Assembly (NCBI RefSeq): GCF_030230605.1
Contig: NZ_JASPDO010000010.1
Location: 12,128 to 76,127, forward strand
Direction of reading: 5' to 3'
Source of the DNA: Brevibacterium sp. UMB1308A
Lineage (GTDB): Bacteria; Actinomycetota; Actinomycetes; Actinomycetales; Brevibacteriaceae
DNA length: 64,000 nt
A program made the translations under genes and the position numbers. This document shows, in pieces, positions 1-8,919 of the stretch. A model generated the notes under the pieces. The model had not been told where the DNA came from and did no database searches. It saw only the letters and a list, made by a program, of their open reading frames with translations. Position 1 is the first letter of the stretch; each line of letters opens with the position of its first letter.

Positions 1-1
1 C

Positions 2-1264
2 ACGTACCTTTCGGCGACGACCGCGTGGTGGGCGTGGGAGCATGCGCGTGACCCGCACAGTGCGCACGCGCACGTGGCCCGCGCCGAGGTCGTTGCCACC
101 GCCCGTTTCCTCCTGGCTGATATGCGCCTGCCTGGGGGCGGGTTGGCGACGGCGTTGGACGCGGATTCGCCACTGGGGTCGGTGAGCGTGGAGGGTGCGT
201 ACTACACGTTCACGCATTCGGAAGTGGAGCAGGCGTTGGCGGAGTCCGGGGTCGTGAGCGACTACTTCGCCCTGGTGGAATTTCCGGACAGTGGTTTTGA
301 AGGTGGAGAGCCGCGGTGTGCGTTGATAGCACCCGGCCGAGGTGTGAGCGACGTGAATGCCGGAGAGGACGGGGCTGGGGCCGGGTCCGGGAGCGGGGCC
401 GGGATGGTCGCCGACCGCGATGTTCAGCCCGTGATTGAGCATCTGCGAGCGTTGCAGGAAACACGCACGCCACCTAAGCGTGACACCAAACTGATCACGG
501 AGGACGCGTGCCGGGCCGCCGTTGCGCTGGTGCGTGCCGGGCTGGTTTTGGGTGAGTCGGAGCTGGTGGACGCCGGTGCCGCCACGGTGCAGAGCGTGCT
601 GGACAACAACCGGACTGGGGAACAGCTGTTGCGGTCCACCACAGACGGGAAACCGGGCCCCAGTGCTGCTGGACTCGCCGACTATGCGGCCTTGATCCGC
701 GCGCTGCTGGAGCTGCATCAAGTGGTGGGTGTGGGTACGCACGCCCTGACGCGCAACAACTTGATGCCTCTGATCGAGGAGTTGTTCGACACTGCGCGGG
801 GGTTGTTCGTGCGTGACAGGCACGTTCACGATCACGCACCTGACTCGCTGGTGCCCGCCTCGGGTGCGAACCCAGCTGATTCGGTGGTTCCGTGCGGCCG
901 TACCGCGTTCGCCGAGGTGGCCCTCCTTGTGTCTGTCCTGTCGCCGGAGTCTGGGGGAGGGGCAGCCCAGTTGGCGCGGGAGTTGCTGACGGTGGGTCGT
1001 CCGTTCATGCAGAGCACGCCTACGGCTGCCGGGTGGCAGGCGTATGTGGCGATGCGGATAAACGTGCCCCGGGTGAGCACCCGGGACCCGGAGTTGGCGC
1101 GTATTGCGTATGCGCATCCGTCTCAGCCTGTTGTGGACACCAGTGATGATGCGGGGGCAGACCAGGCCGTGGTGTGCGTGGGCACCCGTTGCCTGCAACC
1201 GGCTACGGATGCCCGCACGCTACGGGTTCAGTTGGACGAACTGGGAGTCCAGAACGGTAACTAA
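2..1264 (+). CDS. YyaL/DUF255-type thioredoxin-domain protein, C-terminal part (5' truncated by window)
   Basis: The frame is open from base 2, so the gene begins upstream of the window and only the C-terminal part is here. The segment reading LLADMRLPGGGLATALDADS followed by EGAYYTFTHSEVEQAL matches the (alpha/alpha)6-barrel half of the YyaL/SPATA20 family (DUF255 thioredoxin domain plus glycosidase-like barrel), where FASALDADSEG and EGAYY-(V/T)W motifs are characteristic. The catalytic thioredoxin-like N-terminus is outside the window. A Gly/Ala/Ser-rich insertion at about 355-415 looks like a linker. The stop codon overlaps the stop of the convergent M18 aminopeptidase by 4 bases. The family is conserved, but its biochemical role is poorly defined, so no reaction is assigned. 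Confidence 0.85.
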   Translation, partial: TYLSATTAWWAWEHARDPHSAHAHVARAEVVATARFLLADMRLPGGGLATALDADSPLGSVSVEGAYYTFTHSEVEQALAESGVVSDYFALVEFPDSGFEGGEPRCALIAPGRGVSDVNAGEDGAGAGSGSGAGMVADRDVQPVIEHLRALQETRTPPKRDTKLITEDACRAAVALVRAGLVLGESELVDAGAATVQSVLDNNRTGEQLLRSTTDGKPGPSAAGLADYAALIRALLELHQVVGVGTHALTRNNLMPLIEELFDTARGLFVRDRHVHDHAPDSLVPASGANPADSVVPCGRTAFAEVALLVSVLSPESGGGAAQLARELLTVGRPFMQSTPTAAGWQAYVAMRINVPRVSTRDPELARIAYAHPSQPVVDTSDDAGADQAVVCVGTRCLQPATDARTLRVQLDELGVQNGN

Positions 1265-2586
1265 GCTCGCACAAACGCAGACAGCACCGCAACGATGTCG
1301 GCCACGTCGCTGACTGCGATCATTTCGCGGGCCGAGTGCATACTCCACAGTGGTGCTCCCACATCCACTGTGGTCATACCCAAACGAGTGGCAGTGAGTG
1401 GCCCAATCGTGGAACCACACGGCATGTTGTTGTTTGACACGAAGTCCTGGTAGGCAACCCCTGCGTCTTCGCACGCCTGTGCCCACACTGCGGTTCCCAC
1501 CGCGTCCGAGGCGTAGCGCTGTTGGGCATTGAGCTTCAAGAGTGGACCGCGCCCCAGAAGCGGGGTGATGCGTGGGTCGTGGTGCTCTGGATAGTTTGGG
1601 TGCACAGCGTGGCCAGTGTCAGAGCTGACGCACACTGAGCCAGCGAGACTGCGCATGTACGTGTCGCGTTCGTGTCCTTCATAGCCCCAGGCAGAAGCCA
1701 TGCCGTACACAATGCGTTCGGTGACTTGGGCAAGCATGGGGCCGCACGCACCGGATCGTGTTCCGGACCCCACTTCCTCGTGGTCAAAGGCTGCAAGAAC
1801 AGCGATGTCGGTGGGGTCGGTGAGTTGTTCAATCGCGCACATTCCTGCGTGAACACTGACCAGGTTGTCCAGACGTGGAGAGGCCAGGAATTCGTCGTGC
1901 GCGCCAAATAAGGCGGGCTCCTGGGCGGCACACGTGTAAATGTCGTGGCCCAAAACGTCTTCCGGGTCGACCCCAGCGGACTGGGCCAACAGCTTCTCTA
2001 GCTCTACCGGTTCCAAGCCCACCACGGGTTGGGTGTGGCGCTGTTTGTCCAGTTTGAGACCGTCGTTCACCCCACGGTCTAAGTGGATTGCCAGCTGGGG
2101 AATACGCCCAACCGGCCCAGTCGATGCCAAAACAGTAGAGCCGTCACGCAAAGCGAGACGTCCCGCGAATACCAGTTCACGGTCCAACCAGGAATTGAGC
2201 AGAGGTCCACCGTAGATTTCCACGCCCACCTGTGCTGCACCAGCGTTGGTGAAGTCGGACTTTGGAGCCAGTTTGAACGCCGGTGAGTCCGTGTGTGCGC
2301 CGATGACGCGAAAAACGGGCGCATCGCTGGCACTGCCAGCAGTGTCACCATTCCCAGCAGCGGTTTTCGGTAGAACAAACGCCATGACCGCACCGTCGCG
2401 GACAACCACGTAGCGTCCTCCCGGAACCAAATCCCAGGCCTGCGCTTCGTCAAGTACCTCAAAGCCCTGGCCAGCCAAGCGATCCCGGACATGAGCGGCT
2501 GCGTGATACGACGACGGTGACGCTTTCACCACGCTCATGAGGTCGCGTGCGTAATCCTGTGCGAGTGTTTCAGTTGTTTGAGTCAT
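1261..2586 (-). CDS. M18 family aminopeptidase (aspartyl aminopeptidase-like)
   Basis: A 441-residue protein with the full M18 zinc aminopeptidase signature: GAHTDSPAFK (His98, Asp100) near the N-terminus, FDHEEVGS in the middle and VDVGAPLWSMHSAREM at the C-terminus, which supply the metal ligands and catalytic acids known for this family. It would remove acidic or neutral N-terminal residues from peptides in the cytoplasm. Length is normal for bacterial M18 enzymes (about 420-460). The ATG at 2586 lacks a Shine-Dalgarno sequence. A TAGGCT hexamer lies 6 nt upstream on the coding strand, so translation may be leaderless. The start is only 19 nt from the divergent MFS gene. Confidence 0.95.
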   Translation of the reverse strand: MTQTTETLAQDYARDLMSVVKASPSSYHAAAHVRDRLAGQGFEVLDEAQAWDLVPGGRYVVVRDGAVMAFVLPKTAAGNGDTAGSASDAPVFRVIGAHTDSPAFKLAPKSDFTNAGAAQVGVEIYGGPLLNSWLDRELVFAGRLALRDGSTVLASTGPVGRIPQLAIHLDRGVNDGLKLDKQRHTQPVVGLEPVELEKLLAQSAGVDPEDVLGHDIYTCAAQEPALFGAHDEFLASPRLDNLVSVHAGMCAIEQLTDPTDIAVLAAFDHEEVGSGTRSGACGPMLAQVTERIVYGMASAWGYEGHERDTYMRSLAGSVCVSSDTGHAVHPNYPEHHDPRITPLLGRGPLLKLNAQQRYASDAVGTAVWAQACEDAGVAYQDFVSNNNMPCGSTIGPLTATRLGMTTVDVGAPLWSMHSAREMIAVSDVADIVAVLSAFVRA

Positions 2587-2605
2587 ACGTATAGCCTAGT
2601 GAACC
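2587..2605. promoter_or_regulatory. Very short divergent promoter with overlapping -10 candidates
   Basis: Only 19 bases separate the ATG of the M18 peptidase from the GTG of the MFS gene. The sequence holds TAGCCT (2592-2597) facing right and, on the other strand, TAGGCT (2598-2593) facing left. Each fits the actinobacterial TANNNT -10 and sits 8 and 6 nt from its start codon, the spacing expected for leaderless transcripts. Neither gene has a visible ribosome binding site. The -35 regions would lie inside the opposing coding sequences and are not recognisable. Confidence 0.45.
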
Positions 2606-3853
2606 GTGATTGCTCAGCTTGTTCGCATCGTGGGGTGGACCTTCTTCCCCCTCGCTCTTTTAGCGAAACTGCCATTCGCCATGTCGGTGGTGGCGGTGAT
2701 GACGTCCGTGTCAGTGGTGACCCACAGTTACGGGACCGCTGGCTTTGCCGCCGCCCTGGTGGGGCTGGGAACCGCCGTGTCTGGGCCCATTTACGGCATC
2801 CTGGCTGACAAATACGGCCAACGTCCGGTCCTGGTTTTCACCGCCGTAACTAATGCGGCCAGTCTGTTGGGCCTGGGATGGGCGTTACGCGCAAGCGACT
2901 CCCAGCCCAATGTGCTGCTCATCTGCGCAGCCGCCCTGTGCATTGGGTGCACGCAACCCCAAGCCACGTCGATGGTGCGCTCGCGCTGGCTGCAAGCCCT
3001 GCGCCACAACTTCAACGACGACGTTCCCACCCGCGTGACCAACGCGGTCCTGTCCTACGAATCCATGACCGACGAACTCGTGTTCGTCCTGGGCCCCGTG
3101 GTCGTGGGGGTTATTGCAACTCTTGCGGGCGTGGTGGTGCCCCTTGATGCCGCCGCGATCTTGACCGCGTTGGGCGTGCTGGGCATCGCTTTCCACCCGT
3201 CGTCGGTGTACTCAACGGGACGGGCCAAAGCCAGGGTGGACGACCTCGGCGATGGTACCCCCACCCAGCCCACGACAGCCCCTATGGGAGCGCTCCTGGC
3301 GCCGCGCGTGATGGTGCCCGTGGCGGGAATGCTGTCGATTGGGCTGTTCTTTGGGTCCATGCTCACCAGCCTCACCAGTTTCATGGAGACCCTGGGGCGG
3401 GCCGATGCCACGGGGCTGCTGTACGGAGTGATGGGCGTGACCTCGGCACTGTTCGCGTTTTCGGTTGTGGCGCTGCCTGACCGTGTCACCTTGGTTTCGC
3501 GGTGGATGGTCGCAGGCGCGGTTGCGGTGGCCGGTGCTGTGATTCTGAACCTGGCTCCCGGCATGCCCGGTTTGGTGGTCGCGTTGTTGGTGCTGGGCAC
3601 TGGAATTGGGCCGGCGTTGGTGACGTTGTATTCCATTGCCGCCGAGGTGGCACCAACTGGCCGCACCACTGCAGTGATGTCGATGATGGCGACCGCGGTC
3701 ACGGTGGGGCAGGCTACCGCGAGTGCGGTGGTGGGCAATCTGGTTGACGGTTCGGGATACCGTGTGGGGTACGTTGCGGTTGCGGTGGCTACCGGGTGTT
3801 TGTTGGCGCTATCGTTTGCGTACGTGGTTGTGCAACGTGGTCGCACTCAATAG
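2606..3853 (+). CDS. MFS transporter
   Basis: A 415-residue polytopic protein with about 12 predicted hydrophobic segments, organised as two six-helix halves. The MFS loop 2-3 motif appears as GILADKYGQRPVLV (about residues 69-82). It is paralogous to the MFS gene at 11231-12451: both share VR(S/A)RW, a (L/S)S(Y/W)ES(M/V)(T/A)DE(L/F) segment and VLGPV/IVGPV just after the fourth helix. Substrate is unknown; exporter-like subfamilies are commonest for this architecture. The start is GTG at 2606, because TM1 begins within the first ten residues and no later start would retain it. No ribosome binding site is seen. Confidence 0.85.
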   Translation: MIAQLVRIVGWTFFPLALLAKLPFAMSVVAVMTSVSVVTHSYGTAGFAAALVGLGTAVSGPIYGILADKYGQRPVLVFTAVTNAASLLGLGWALRASDSQPNVLLICAAALCIGCTQPQATSMVRSRWLQALRHNFNDDVPTRVTNAVLSYESMTDELVFVLGPVVVGVIATLAGVVVPLDAAAILTALGVLGIAFHPSSVYSTGRAKARVDDLGDGTPTQPTTAPMGALLAPRVMVPVAGMLSIGLFFGSMLTSLTSFMETLGRADATGLLYGVMGVTSALFAFSVVALPDRVTLVSRWMVAGAVAVAGAVILNLAPGMPGLVVALLVLGTGIGPALVTLYSIAAEVAPTGRTTAVMSMMATAVTVGQATASAVVGNLVDGSGYRVGYVAVAVATGCLLALSFAYVVVQRGRTQ

Positions 3854-3918
3854 CGGTGGGTTCGCGGGTGTACGGCAGGTAGGCTAGAAATGAGTTGCTC
3901 CAACACGAGTGAGGTGCC

Positions 3919-5469
3919 ATGGTTTTATCCGCTCAGCTAACGACTGAATGGCACGCGTGGCATGACGCGCGCGTGGCGGATCTGGCTACCCGTTTTGGTC
4001 CTTTGAGCATTACCGATATCCAATGGGTGCCACCGGGGCAGTCAGGTCGATGGTTCGACCTTCCCGGGGAGTTCAGTTTTGACGGCACCTGGATGCACTT
4101 CAAGGTCGACCCGGGGCACACAGTTGGCCCAACGGCCGCGTCCTTGGAAGTTACGGATGCTCCGAGTTCGTCACTCATGGCAGCAAGGCACTCTAAAGAA
4201 GGCACGTTCAGTGCGCGCGTGTCCCTGAACACTGGTTTTAACTGGTTGTTGAGCGGTGACGTGGTGGTTGAGCTTCTCAACCGCGAAGGGTACGTGGCGT
4301 TGCGTAAGCGTGACTCGAAAGCCCCTCTTCTTTCGCGGTTTATCGATGTTCCCACGTTCCCGCTGGACAAGTCGTGGACGGTGCAGGGAACCTTTGAGGC
4401 GTTCGACCAGCCCCAGCCGCACCGGATTGGGACCGCGACCCCTGGTTTGGACCGCACAGAAACGTTCCCTGGAACGGTCACGTTTGAGTTGGACGGTCAA
4501 CAACACACGTTTTTGGCATCCGGCTCTGTGAGCGGTGGCCTGTACATTAACTTTTATGACTACACCAATGGAACTACAACACCGGACTGGCGCCGGTTGG
4601 ACTTGGGAGTTCCAGATCAGTCTGGTGGTGTGATTCTGGACTTCAACCGGACCGTTGTGTGGCCCATGGCGTTTACCCCGTACGTGGCGTGCCCGGCTCC
4701 AGTTCCCCAGAATGTGTTGCCTCTGAACGTGGAAGCAGGTGAGCGGAAACCTGCTCAAACGTTGGGCGAATCGGGTGTCAACACTCCTGTGTTGTTGGTG
4801 CGCACTGGTGGCGATATTTTTTATGAAAAGTCGCTGGAGCTTCTTCGTCACTTGGGTGTGGATGTCACGGTTGCTGATTCGACCAGCGACGAGCTCCTTC
4901 CACCCTTGACGGGGTATGCCGGGCTCGTTGTGGTCGGTTATGACACCCCTGAGGTCACCGGTGTTAACGAACAGGTGATGGAACTGCTCAGTGACGCTAC
5001 GGGGGCGTCTGTTCCCGTGGTGGCCATCGGTAACGTTTCAACCCTGCTCAGTTCTCAAGAAAAGGTCGCAGAGCACCCGTGGCAGGCATCTTTGGAATCG
5101 ACGGACTTCTCCGTTGCCAGATTTGATAGCGAACAGCAGGTTTCAGCCGGGCCGGTGTATGACGTGACCGTGAACGATGTGGTTGCACGTGATCGCCTGT
5201 TCTCCCAGGTGGTTCGCTATGACGAGGGTGGCACGTCCTACATTCCTGTTCGTGAAATCGAACCCGTTTTGCGTAAACAGCAGACACGAAAAAATGCCGA
5301 AGCCGAAGGCCCAGGATCAACTGAACCTTCGACCTCGGCAACGCTTGAGGGCCAGGTGGCTACGAACCAGAGCACTGAGAGTCAGAACCCTGAACCTCAG
5401 TGGTCAACGCATGCCACGTGGCAGGACCTCGTTGAGCGTTTTGCGCGACTAGTGCATTCGCAGATTTAA
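3919..5469 (+). CDS. DUF1684 protein with an extra C-terminal flavodoxin/GATase-like domain
   Basis: The first ~275 residues match DUF1684: the WHAWHDARVADLATRFG opening, an ITDIQWV segment, then INFYDYTNGTTT, WRRLDLGVP, VILDFNRTVVWPMAFTPY, CPAPVPQNVLPLNVEAGERKP. The last block (a DFNRa...PyaF..y..CPlpP..N.Lp..v.AGEk motif) is diagnostic. DUF1684 has no established biochemical role. Residues about 290-405 form an additional alpha/beta segment (VLLVRTGGDIFYEKSLELL, then LVVVGYDTPEV and PVVAIGNVSTLL) that resembles a class I glutamine-amidotransferase or flavodoxin fold, but no catalytic Cys is evident. The final ~100 residues are Ser/Thr/Glu/Gln-rich. The family is usually about 200-280 residues, so 516 is unusually long. 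ATG at 3919 follows GAGTGAGG. Confidence 0.75.
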   Translation: MVLSAQLTTEWHAWHDARVADLATRFGPLSITDIQWVPPGQSGRWFDLPGEFSFDGTWMHFKVDPGHTVGPTAASLEVTDAPSSSLMAARHSKEGTFSARVSLNTGFNWLLSGDVVVELLNREGYVALRKRDSKAPLLSRFIDVPTFPLDKSWTVQGTFEAFDQPQPHRIGTATPGLDRTETFPGTVTFELDGQQHTFLASGSVSGGLYINFYDYTNGTTTPDWRRLDLGVPDQSGGVILDFNRTVVWPMAFTPYVACPAPVPQNVLPLNVEAGERKPAQTLGESGVNTPVLLVRTGGDIFYEKSLELLRHLGVDVTVADSTSDELLPPLTGYAGLVVVGYDTPEVTGVNEQVMELLSDATGASVPVVAIGNVSTLLSSQEKVAEHPWQASLESTDFSVARFDSEQQVSAGPVYDVTVNDVVARDRLFSQVVRYDEGGTSYIPVREIEPVLRKQQTRKNAEAEGPGSTEPSTSATLEGQVATNQSTESQNPEPQWSTHATWQDLVERFARLVHSQI

Positions 5470-5490
5470 CCGCTCTAGTCTTTAGCCGCT

Positions 5491-6117
5491 TTAGTCTTTG
5501 ATGACGTCGCCGGAGCGGTGGTGGATCTTAAGCTCCACGGATTCGGTCTTGCCCTTGGGGTAAACGCTTACTTCCCAGTGCACCTCTCCGTCGGATGAAA
5601 GCTCTGCTTCGTCAACGGTTCCTGGGGTGTGGCGGGTTGCGGACGCGATCGCTTCCTTGAGGGTCTGGCGGACCTGGGATGCGGCGTTCTTGTCGTCGGA
5701 GTCGGCGTCGTCCTCATCGTCCTTCTTTTCAACGGAGGAGCCGTCGGCGGAAACCTTTACTTCGACCTTTTTGTTACCGGCCAGCACGTCGACTTGCCAG
5801 GTGCCGTCATCTTCGTGCTCGATGCCAATGGCTTTCGAGTCCTTCACTTCAGCCTCAGCAGTGTCGATTGCTGCGTTGGCTGCCTCAACCGGTCCGCCCT
5901 TTTCGTTGTCGTCATCGTCGTCATCGTCGTCAAGAGACGTCACGCCGTTGTCGTCAACAGATTCGTTCGACTCTTCTGTTGCTTGTTCGGCTGGAGCCTG
6001 TTCGTCACCGGTGGTCTGCTTTGCGCCCTGGTCATCGCCACCACCGCAACCGGCAAGAGCCAGTGCAGTAGCGATGGGAACGGCCAGGAACGCTTTGCGT
6101 AGGTTCATTTTCTTCAT
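5491..6117 (-). CDS. Acidic lipoprotein with two PepSY-like repeats
   Basis: Starting at ATG 6117 gives MKKMNLRKAFLAVPIATALALAGCGGG: a basic N-terminus, a hydrophobic core and a lipobox ending LAGC, so the mature protein should be lipid-anchored outside the membrane. After an acidic low-complexity region (Gln/Glu-rich, then a run of eight Asp) come two similar units, about residues 76-130 and 147-208. Each has an alpha segment with AxxxA followed by WQVDV/HWEVSV strands and a (K/S)VE(V/L)K(V/I) strand ending in S(A/G)D. This is the pattern of PepSY-like domains. The upstream in-frame start at 6204 would bury the signal peptide and was rejected. Function is unknown; PepSY proteins are often peptidase inhibitors or metal/redox sensors. 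Confidence 0.75.
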   Translation of the reverse strand: MKKMNLRKAFLAVPIATALALAGCGGGDDQGAKQTTGDEQAPAEQATEESNESVDDNGVTSLDDDDDDDDNEKGGPVEAANAAIDTAEAEVKDSKAIGIEHEDDGTWQVDVLAGNKKVEVKVSADGSSVEKKDDEDDADSDDKNAASQVRQTLKEAIASATRHTPGTVDEAELSSDGEVHWEVSVYPKGKTESVELKIHHRSGDVIKD

Positions 6118-6220
6118 ATTGCAACCGTAACGAATTACGGCGAGTGACGCCCGTCTGACCCCTGTGATGCCGGTTACGGGCGGGGAGTAATTGCTCCCCT
6201 GCAACCCGCGTAGAGCCTTC

Positions 6221-6916
6221 TCACAGGCGCCGCACGGCTACCACGAGGTCTTCCAACACTGCCGGCTGCCCACTGGGGTCTTCGACGGTGCGGTCCCACA
6301 CCTCGGCCAGCAAAACCTCACCGGAAAGCAGGGCCGGTTCAGATTCCAGCGTTGGCAGTGCGCGGGTGCGGGCCTCCCACTGCTCGTCCGTGAAGTTCTT
6401 CCGCGCCCAGGGTGGCATGTGCGCGTGGGACACGGTGAGGAACACGCCACCAGGGTGTAACAGGGTGCGGGCGGCGCGAAGGAGTTCTTCGCGTTCTTCC
6501 ACCACGTTGGTGTGGAGGAATGACACGGTGATCAGGTCAAATGTGGTGCCGGTGGCGTGCTGGTGGGCAAGCCAGGATTCGGCGTCCGAGGCGGCAAAAG
6601 TCGCCGTGACACCCTGCCTGAGTGCGTGCGACTGGGCGCGTTCGATGGCCGTGGGAGCGATATCAACGCCGGTGACTGCGTAGCCTTGGCTGGCTAGCCA
6701 CAACGCGTCGCCGCCTTCGCCGCACCCCAGGTCGAGTGCCCGGAGGTTGGGGCGCGGGGCGGGGTTCATGCCCACCCGGGTGAGTGCCTGTTCGAGTGCG
6801 TGGTTGACCTTGCCCGACCACATTGAGTCAGACTCCCGGTAGCGCGCATCCCAGTGTTCGCGGGTTTCCTGCAGGCGGTCCGGGGTGGCTGGGGTGTTTC
6901 CGCCGAGGTCGTTCAC
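6221..6916 (-). CDS. Class I SAM-dependent methyltransferase
   Basis: The protein shows a standard Rossmann methyltransferase core: HWDARYRESDSMWSGKVN, motif I RALDLGCGEGGDALWLA, motif II VTGVDIAPTAIERA, then AASDAESW and FDLITVSFLH, followed by LLHPGGVFLTVSH. The WSGxxN-type opening and the (D/E)LGCGEGGD motif resemble a widespread actinobacterial methyltransferase group of unknown substrate, related to TehB/UbiE-like enzymes. I prefer GTG at 6916 over ATG at 6985. It begins 7 nt after the M13 peptidase stop codon, has AGGGCGACC upstream, and avoids a 62-nt overlap encoding a low-quality leader. It probably forms an operon with the upstream peptidase gene. Confidence 0.85.
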   Translation of the reverse strand: MNDLGGNTPATPDRLQETREHWDARYRESDSMWSGKVNHALEQALTRVGMNPAPRPNLRALDLGCGEGGDALWLASQGYAVTGVDIAPTAIERAQSHALRQGVTATFAASDAESWLAHQHATGTTFDLITVSFLHTNVVEEREELLRAARTLLHPGGVFLTVSHAHMPPWARKNFTDEQWEARTRALPTLESEPALLSGEVLLAEVWDRTVEDPSGQPAVLEDLVVAVRRL

Positions 6917-6923
6917 GGTCGCC

Positions 6924-8876
6924 CTACCAGATGGAGACGCGTTCGGCTGGGTCCAGCCACATGCCGTCACCCGGTTTGGTGCCAAAGGTTTCGTGGAACG
7001 CGTCCATGTTCTTCAGCACCTGGTTGCACCTGAACTCTTCAGGGGAGTGCGGGTCAACTGCGAGCCGGCGACGGCGTTCTTCCGCGCGGAACTTAGACTT
7101 CCACGCGACCGCCCACGCGGTGAAGAACGCGCGAGCGTCGTCTTGGGACACTTTGCCGTCGGAAGCGATGTTGAGCGCCTTCCACGCGATTCCCAGACCG
7201 CCCAGGTCGCCAATGTTTTCGCCTACCGTGAGGGACCCGTTGACGGTATCGGATGGCTCCAGGCCTTCAGGGACCAAAACGTCGTACTGGTCGATGAGGC
7301 CCTGAACGCGCTCAGTGAAGCGCTCGCGGTCTTCATCGGTCCACCAGTTGACCAAGTTTCCGGTGCCGTCATAGCGGGAGCCTTGGTCGTCAAAACCGTG
7401 GCCAATTTCGTGGCCAATGACCGCACCGATCGCTCCGAAGTTCGAGGCGGGCAGGCCATCTGCGTCGAAGAACGGGGGTTGCAGAATGGCGGCCGGGAAC
7501 ACGATTTCGTTGAGCACGGGGTGGTAGTACGCGTTGACCGTCTGCGGGTTCATGAGCCATTCGTGCGGGTCAATAGGCTGGTTGATTCGGTCGATGTGGC
7601 GTTTGGTTTCAGCGACGGTTGCGCGGTCAACGTTGCCGGCGAGGTCGTCTGCCTTCACCTCGAAGTTGTACTCCCGCCACACGTCGGGGTAGCCCACCTT
7701 GGGGGTGAACTGGCTGAGTTTGGTGAGTGCTTTTTGTTTGGTTTCTTCACCCATCCAGTCGAGGTTGGTGATCGACTGGCGGTATGCCTCGATGAGAGCG
7801 TCGACGAGTTCACGAATCGCGTCTTTGGATTCTGGTGGGAAGTATTTTTCAACGTAGAGCTTGCCTACGACCTCACCCAGGTAACCTTCGACCAGGCTGA
7901 CGCCACGTTTCCAGCGTTCCCGGATCTGCGGAGTTCCAGACAGGGTGCGGGAGAAGAAGTCAAAGTTCTCATCCACAACGGCTTCGGGCAACGCCCCTGT
8001 TCGGCTGTTGAGGATTTGGTAGATCGTCCAGGCCTTGAGCCCTTCCAGATCGGACTGTGCCCACACGTCAGTGTCACCGGTGATTGCGGAAGGCTGGCCC
8101 ACAATGAAGTGGTCCACGCTGTCGTCAACTCCCAAGGCGTCGAGCCAGGCGTTGATGTCGAAGCCTTCCGTGAGCTCAACGAGTTCAGCACGCGTGACCG
8201 GGTTGTAGGTTTTTTGGGCGTCACGGACAGCCACCCGGTCCCAGTGGTGGGAGGCCATGTCGGTTTCGAGTGCGAGCACGTGAGTGGCAAGGTCAGAGCT
8301 GGTGAATCCGGTGTGCTTTTCTAAGTCGGTGAGCTGGGCCAGACGCTCGATGTGCTCCACGAACTTGGTGCGGATCTCGCTGTACTGGTCGTCCGAGTAG
8401 TACGACTCATCGGGCAGTGTGATGCCGTCTTGCATCATGTACATGGCGTACGTGTCAGACTTCATGGCGTCCGGGGACACGTACGCGGCGATCACGCCGC
8501 TCACCCCGTGGCGGTACAGTTCACCGGAAACGCGAGCGAGTTCCTGGTGGTTCTTAGCGTTCTTCACCAGGTCAAACAAAGGCTGGAGTGGTTCTAGGCC
8601 CCGATCTTCAATGGTCTGGGTGTCCATGAAGCTGGCGTAGAGGTCGGAAACCATTTGTGCCGCCGAACCCGCTGGTCCAGCCGAACCTGCCTGTGCATCA
8701 GCCCCATCCCCGGCCCCAGTGCCAAGCCCGGTAATAATGTCACGGACTGCGACCTCGGCGGCGTCATGCAACTGACGCATCTGACCGTCCCCGGCCCGAT
8801 CCTGCGGAATTTCAAATGTGTCGAGCCACTGGCCGTTGACGTGACGGAAGAAATCATCAGTTGGAAGAACAGTCAT
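6924..8876 (-). CDS. M13 family metallopeptidase (neprilysin/PepO-like)
   Basis: A 650-residue neprilysin-type zinc endopeptidase. The zinc motif HEIGH (His489, Glu490, His493) sits in the family context GAVIGHEIGHGFDDQGSRYD, and the third ligand motif ENIGDLGG gives Glu553 and Asp557. NAYYHPVLNEIVFPAAILQPPFF is the substrate-binding NAxY...N-x-I-x-FPA block, and the C-terminus DGMWLDPAERVSIW is the usual CxxW-like end without the cysteines. There is no signal peptide, so like other actinobacterial M13 enzymes it is probably cytoplasmic. Residues about 51-75 form an Ala/Gly/Asp-rich insertion near the N-terminus. The methyltransferase follows it immediately. Confidence 0.97.
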   Translation of the reverse strand: MTVLPTDDFFRHVNGQWLDTFEIPQDRAGDGQMRQLHDAAEVAVRDIITGLGTGAGDGADAQAGSAGPAGSAAQMVSDLYASFMDTQTIEDRGLEPLQPLFDLVKNAKNHQELARVSGELYRHGVSGVIAAYVSPDAMKSDTYAMYMMQDGITLPDESYYSDDQYSEIRTKFVEHIERLAQLTDLEKHTGFTSSDLATHVLALETDMASHHWDRVAVRDAQKTYNPVTRAELVELTEGFDINAWLDALGVDDSVDHFIVGQPSAITGDTDVWAQSDLEGLKAWTIYQILNSRTGALPEAVVDENFDFFSRTLSGTPQIRERWKRGVSLVEGYLGEVVGKLYVEKYFPPESKDAIRELVDALIEAYRQSITNLDWMGEETKQKALTKLSQFTPKVGYPDVWREYNFEVKADDLAGNVDRATVAETKRHIDRINQPIDPHEWLMNPQTVNAYYHPVLNEIVFPAAILQPPFFDADGLPASNFGAIGAVIGHEIGHGFDDQGSRYDGTGNLVNWWTDEDRERFTERVQGLIDQYDVLVPEGLEPSDTVNGSLTVGENIGDLGGLGIAWKALNIASDGKVSQDDARAFFTAWAVAWKSKFRAEERRRRLAVDPHSPEEFRCNQVLKNMDAFHETFGTKPGDGMWLDPAERVSIW

Positions 8877-8919
8877 GATTCTACGTTAGCGCCTTGCAGG
8901 CATGCACCATAATGAACAC

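Noticed and set aside
3055-3846. 263-codon ORF on the minus strand
   Set aside because: Thr/Ala/Pro-rich antisense shadow of the MFS transporter gene.
5627-6130. Long plus-strand ORFs of 130-167 codons opposite the lipoprotein gene
   Set aside because: They are antisense shadows of the Asp- and Glu-codon-rich lipoprotein (Ser-rich or Arg-rich translations); the minus-strand frame has a lipobox and PepSY-like pattern.
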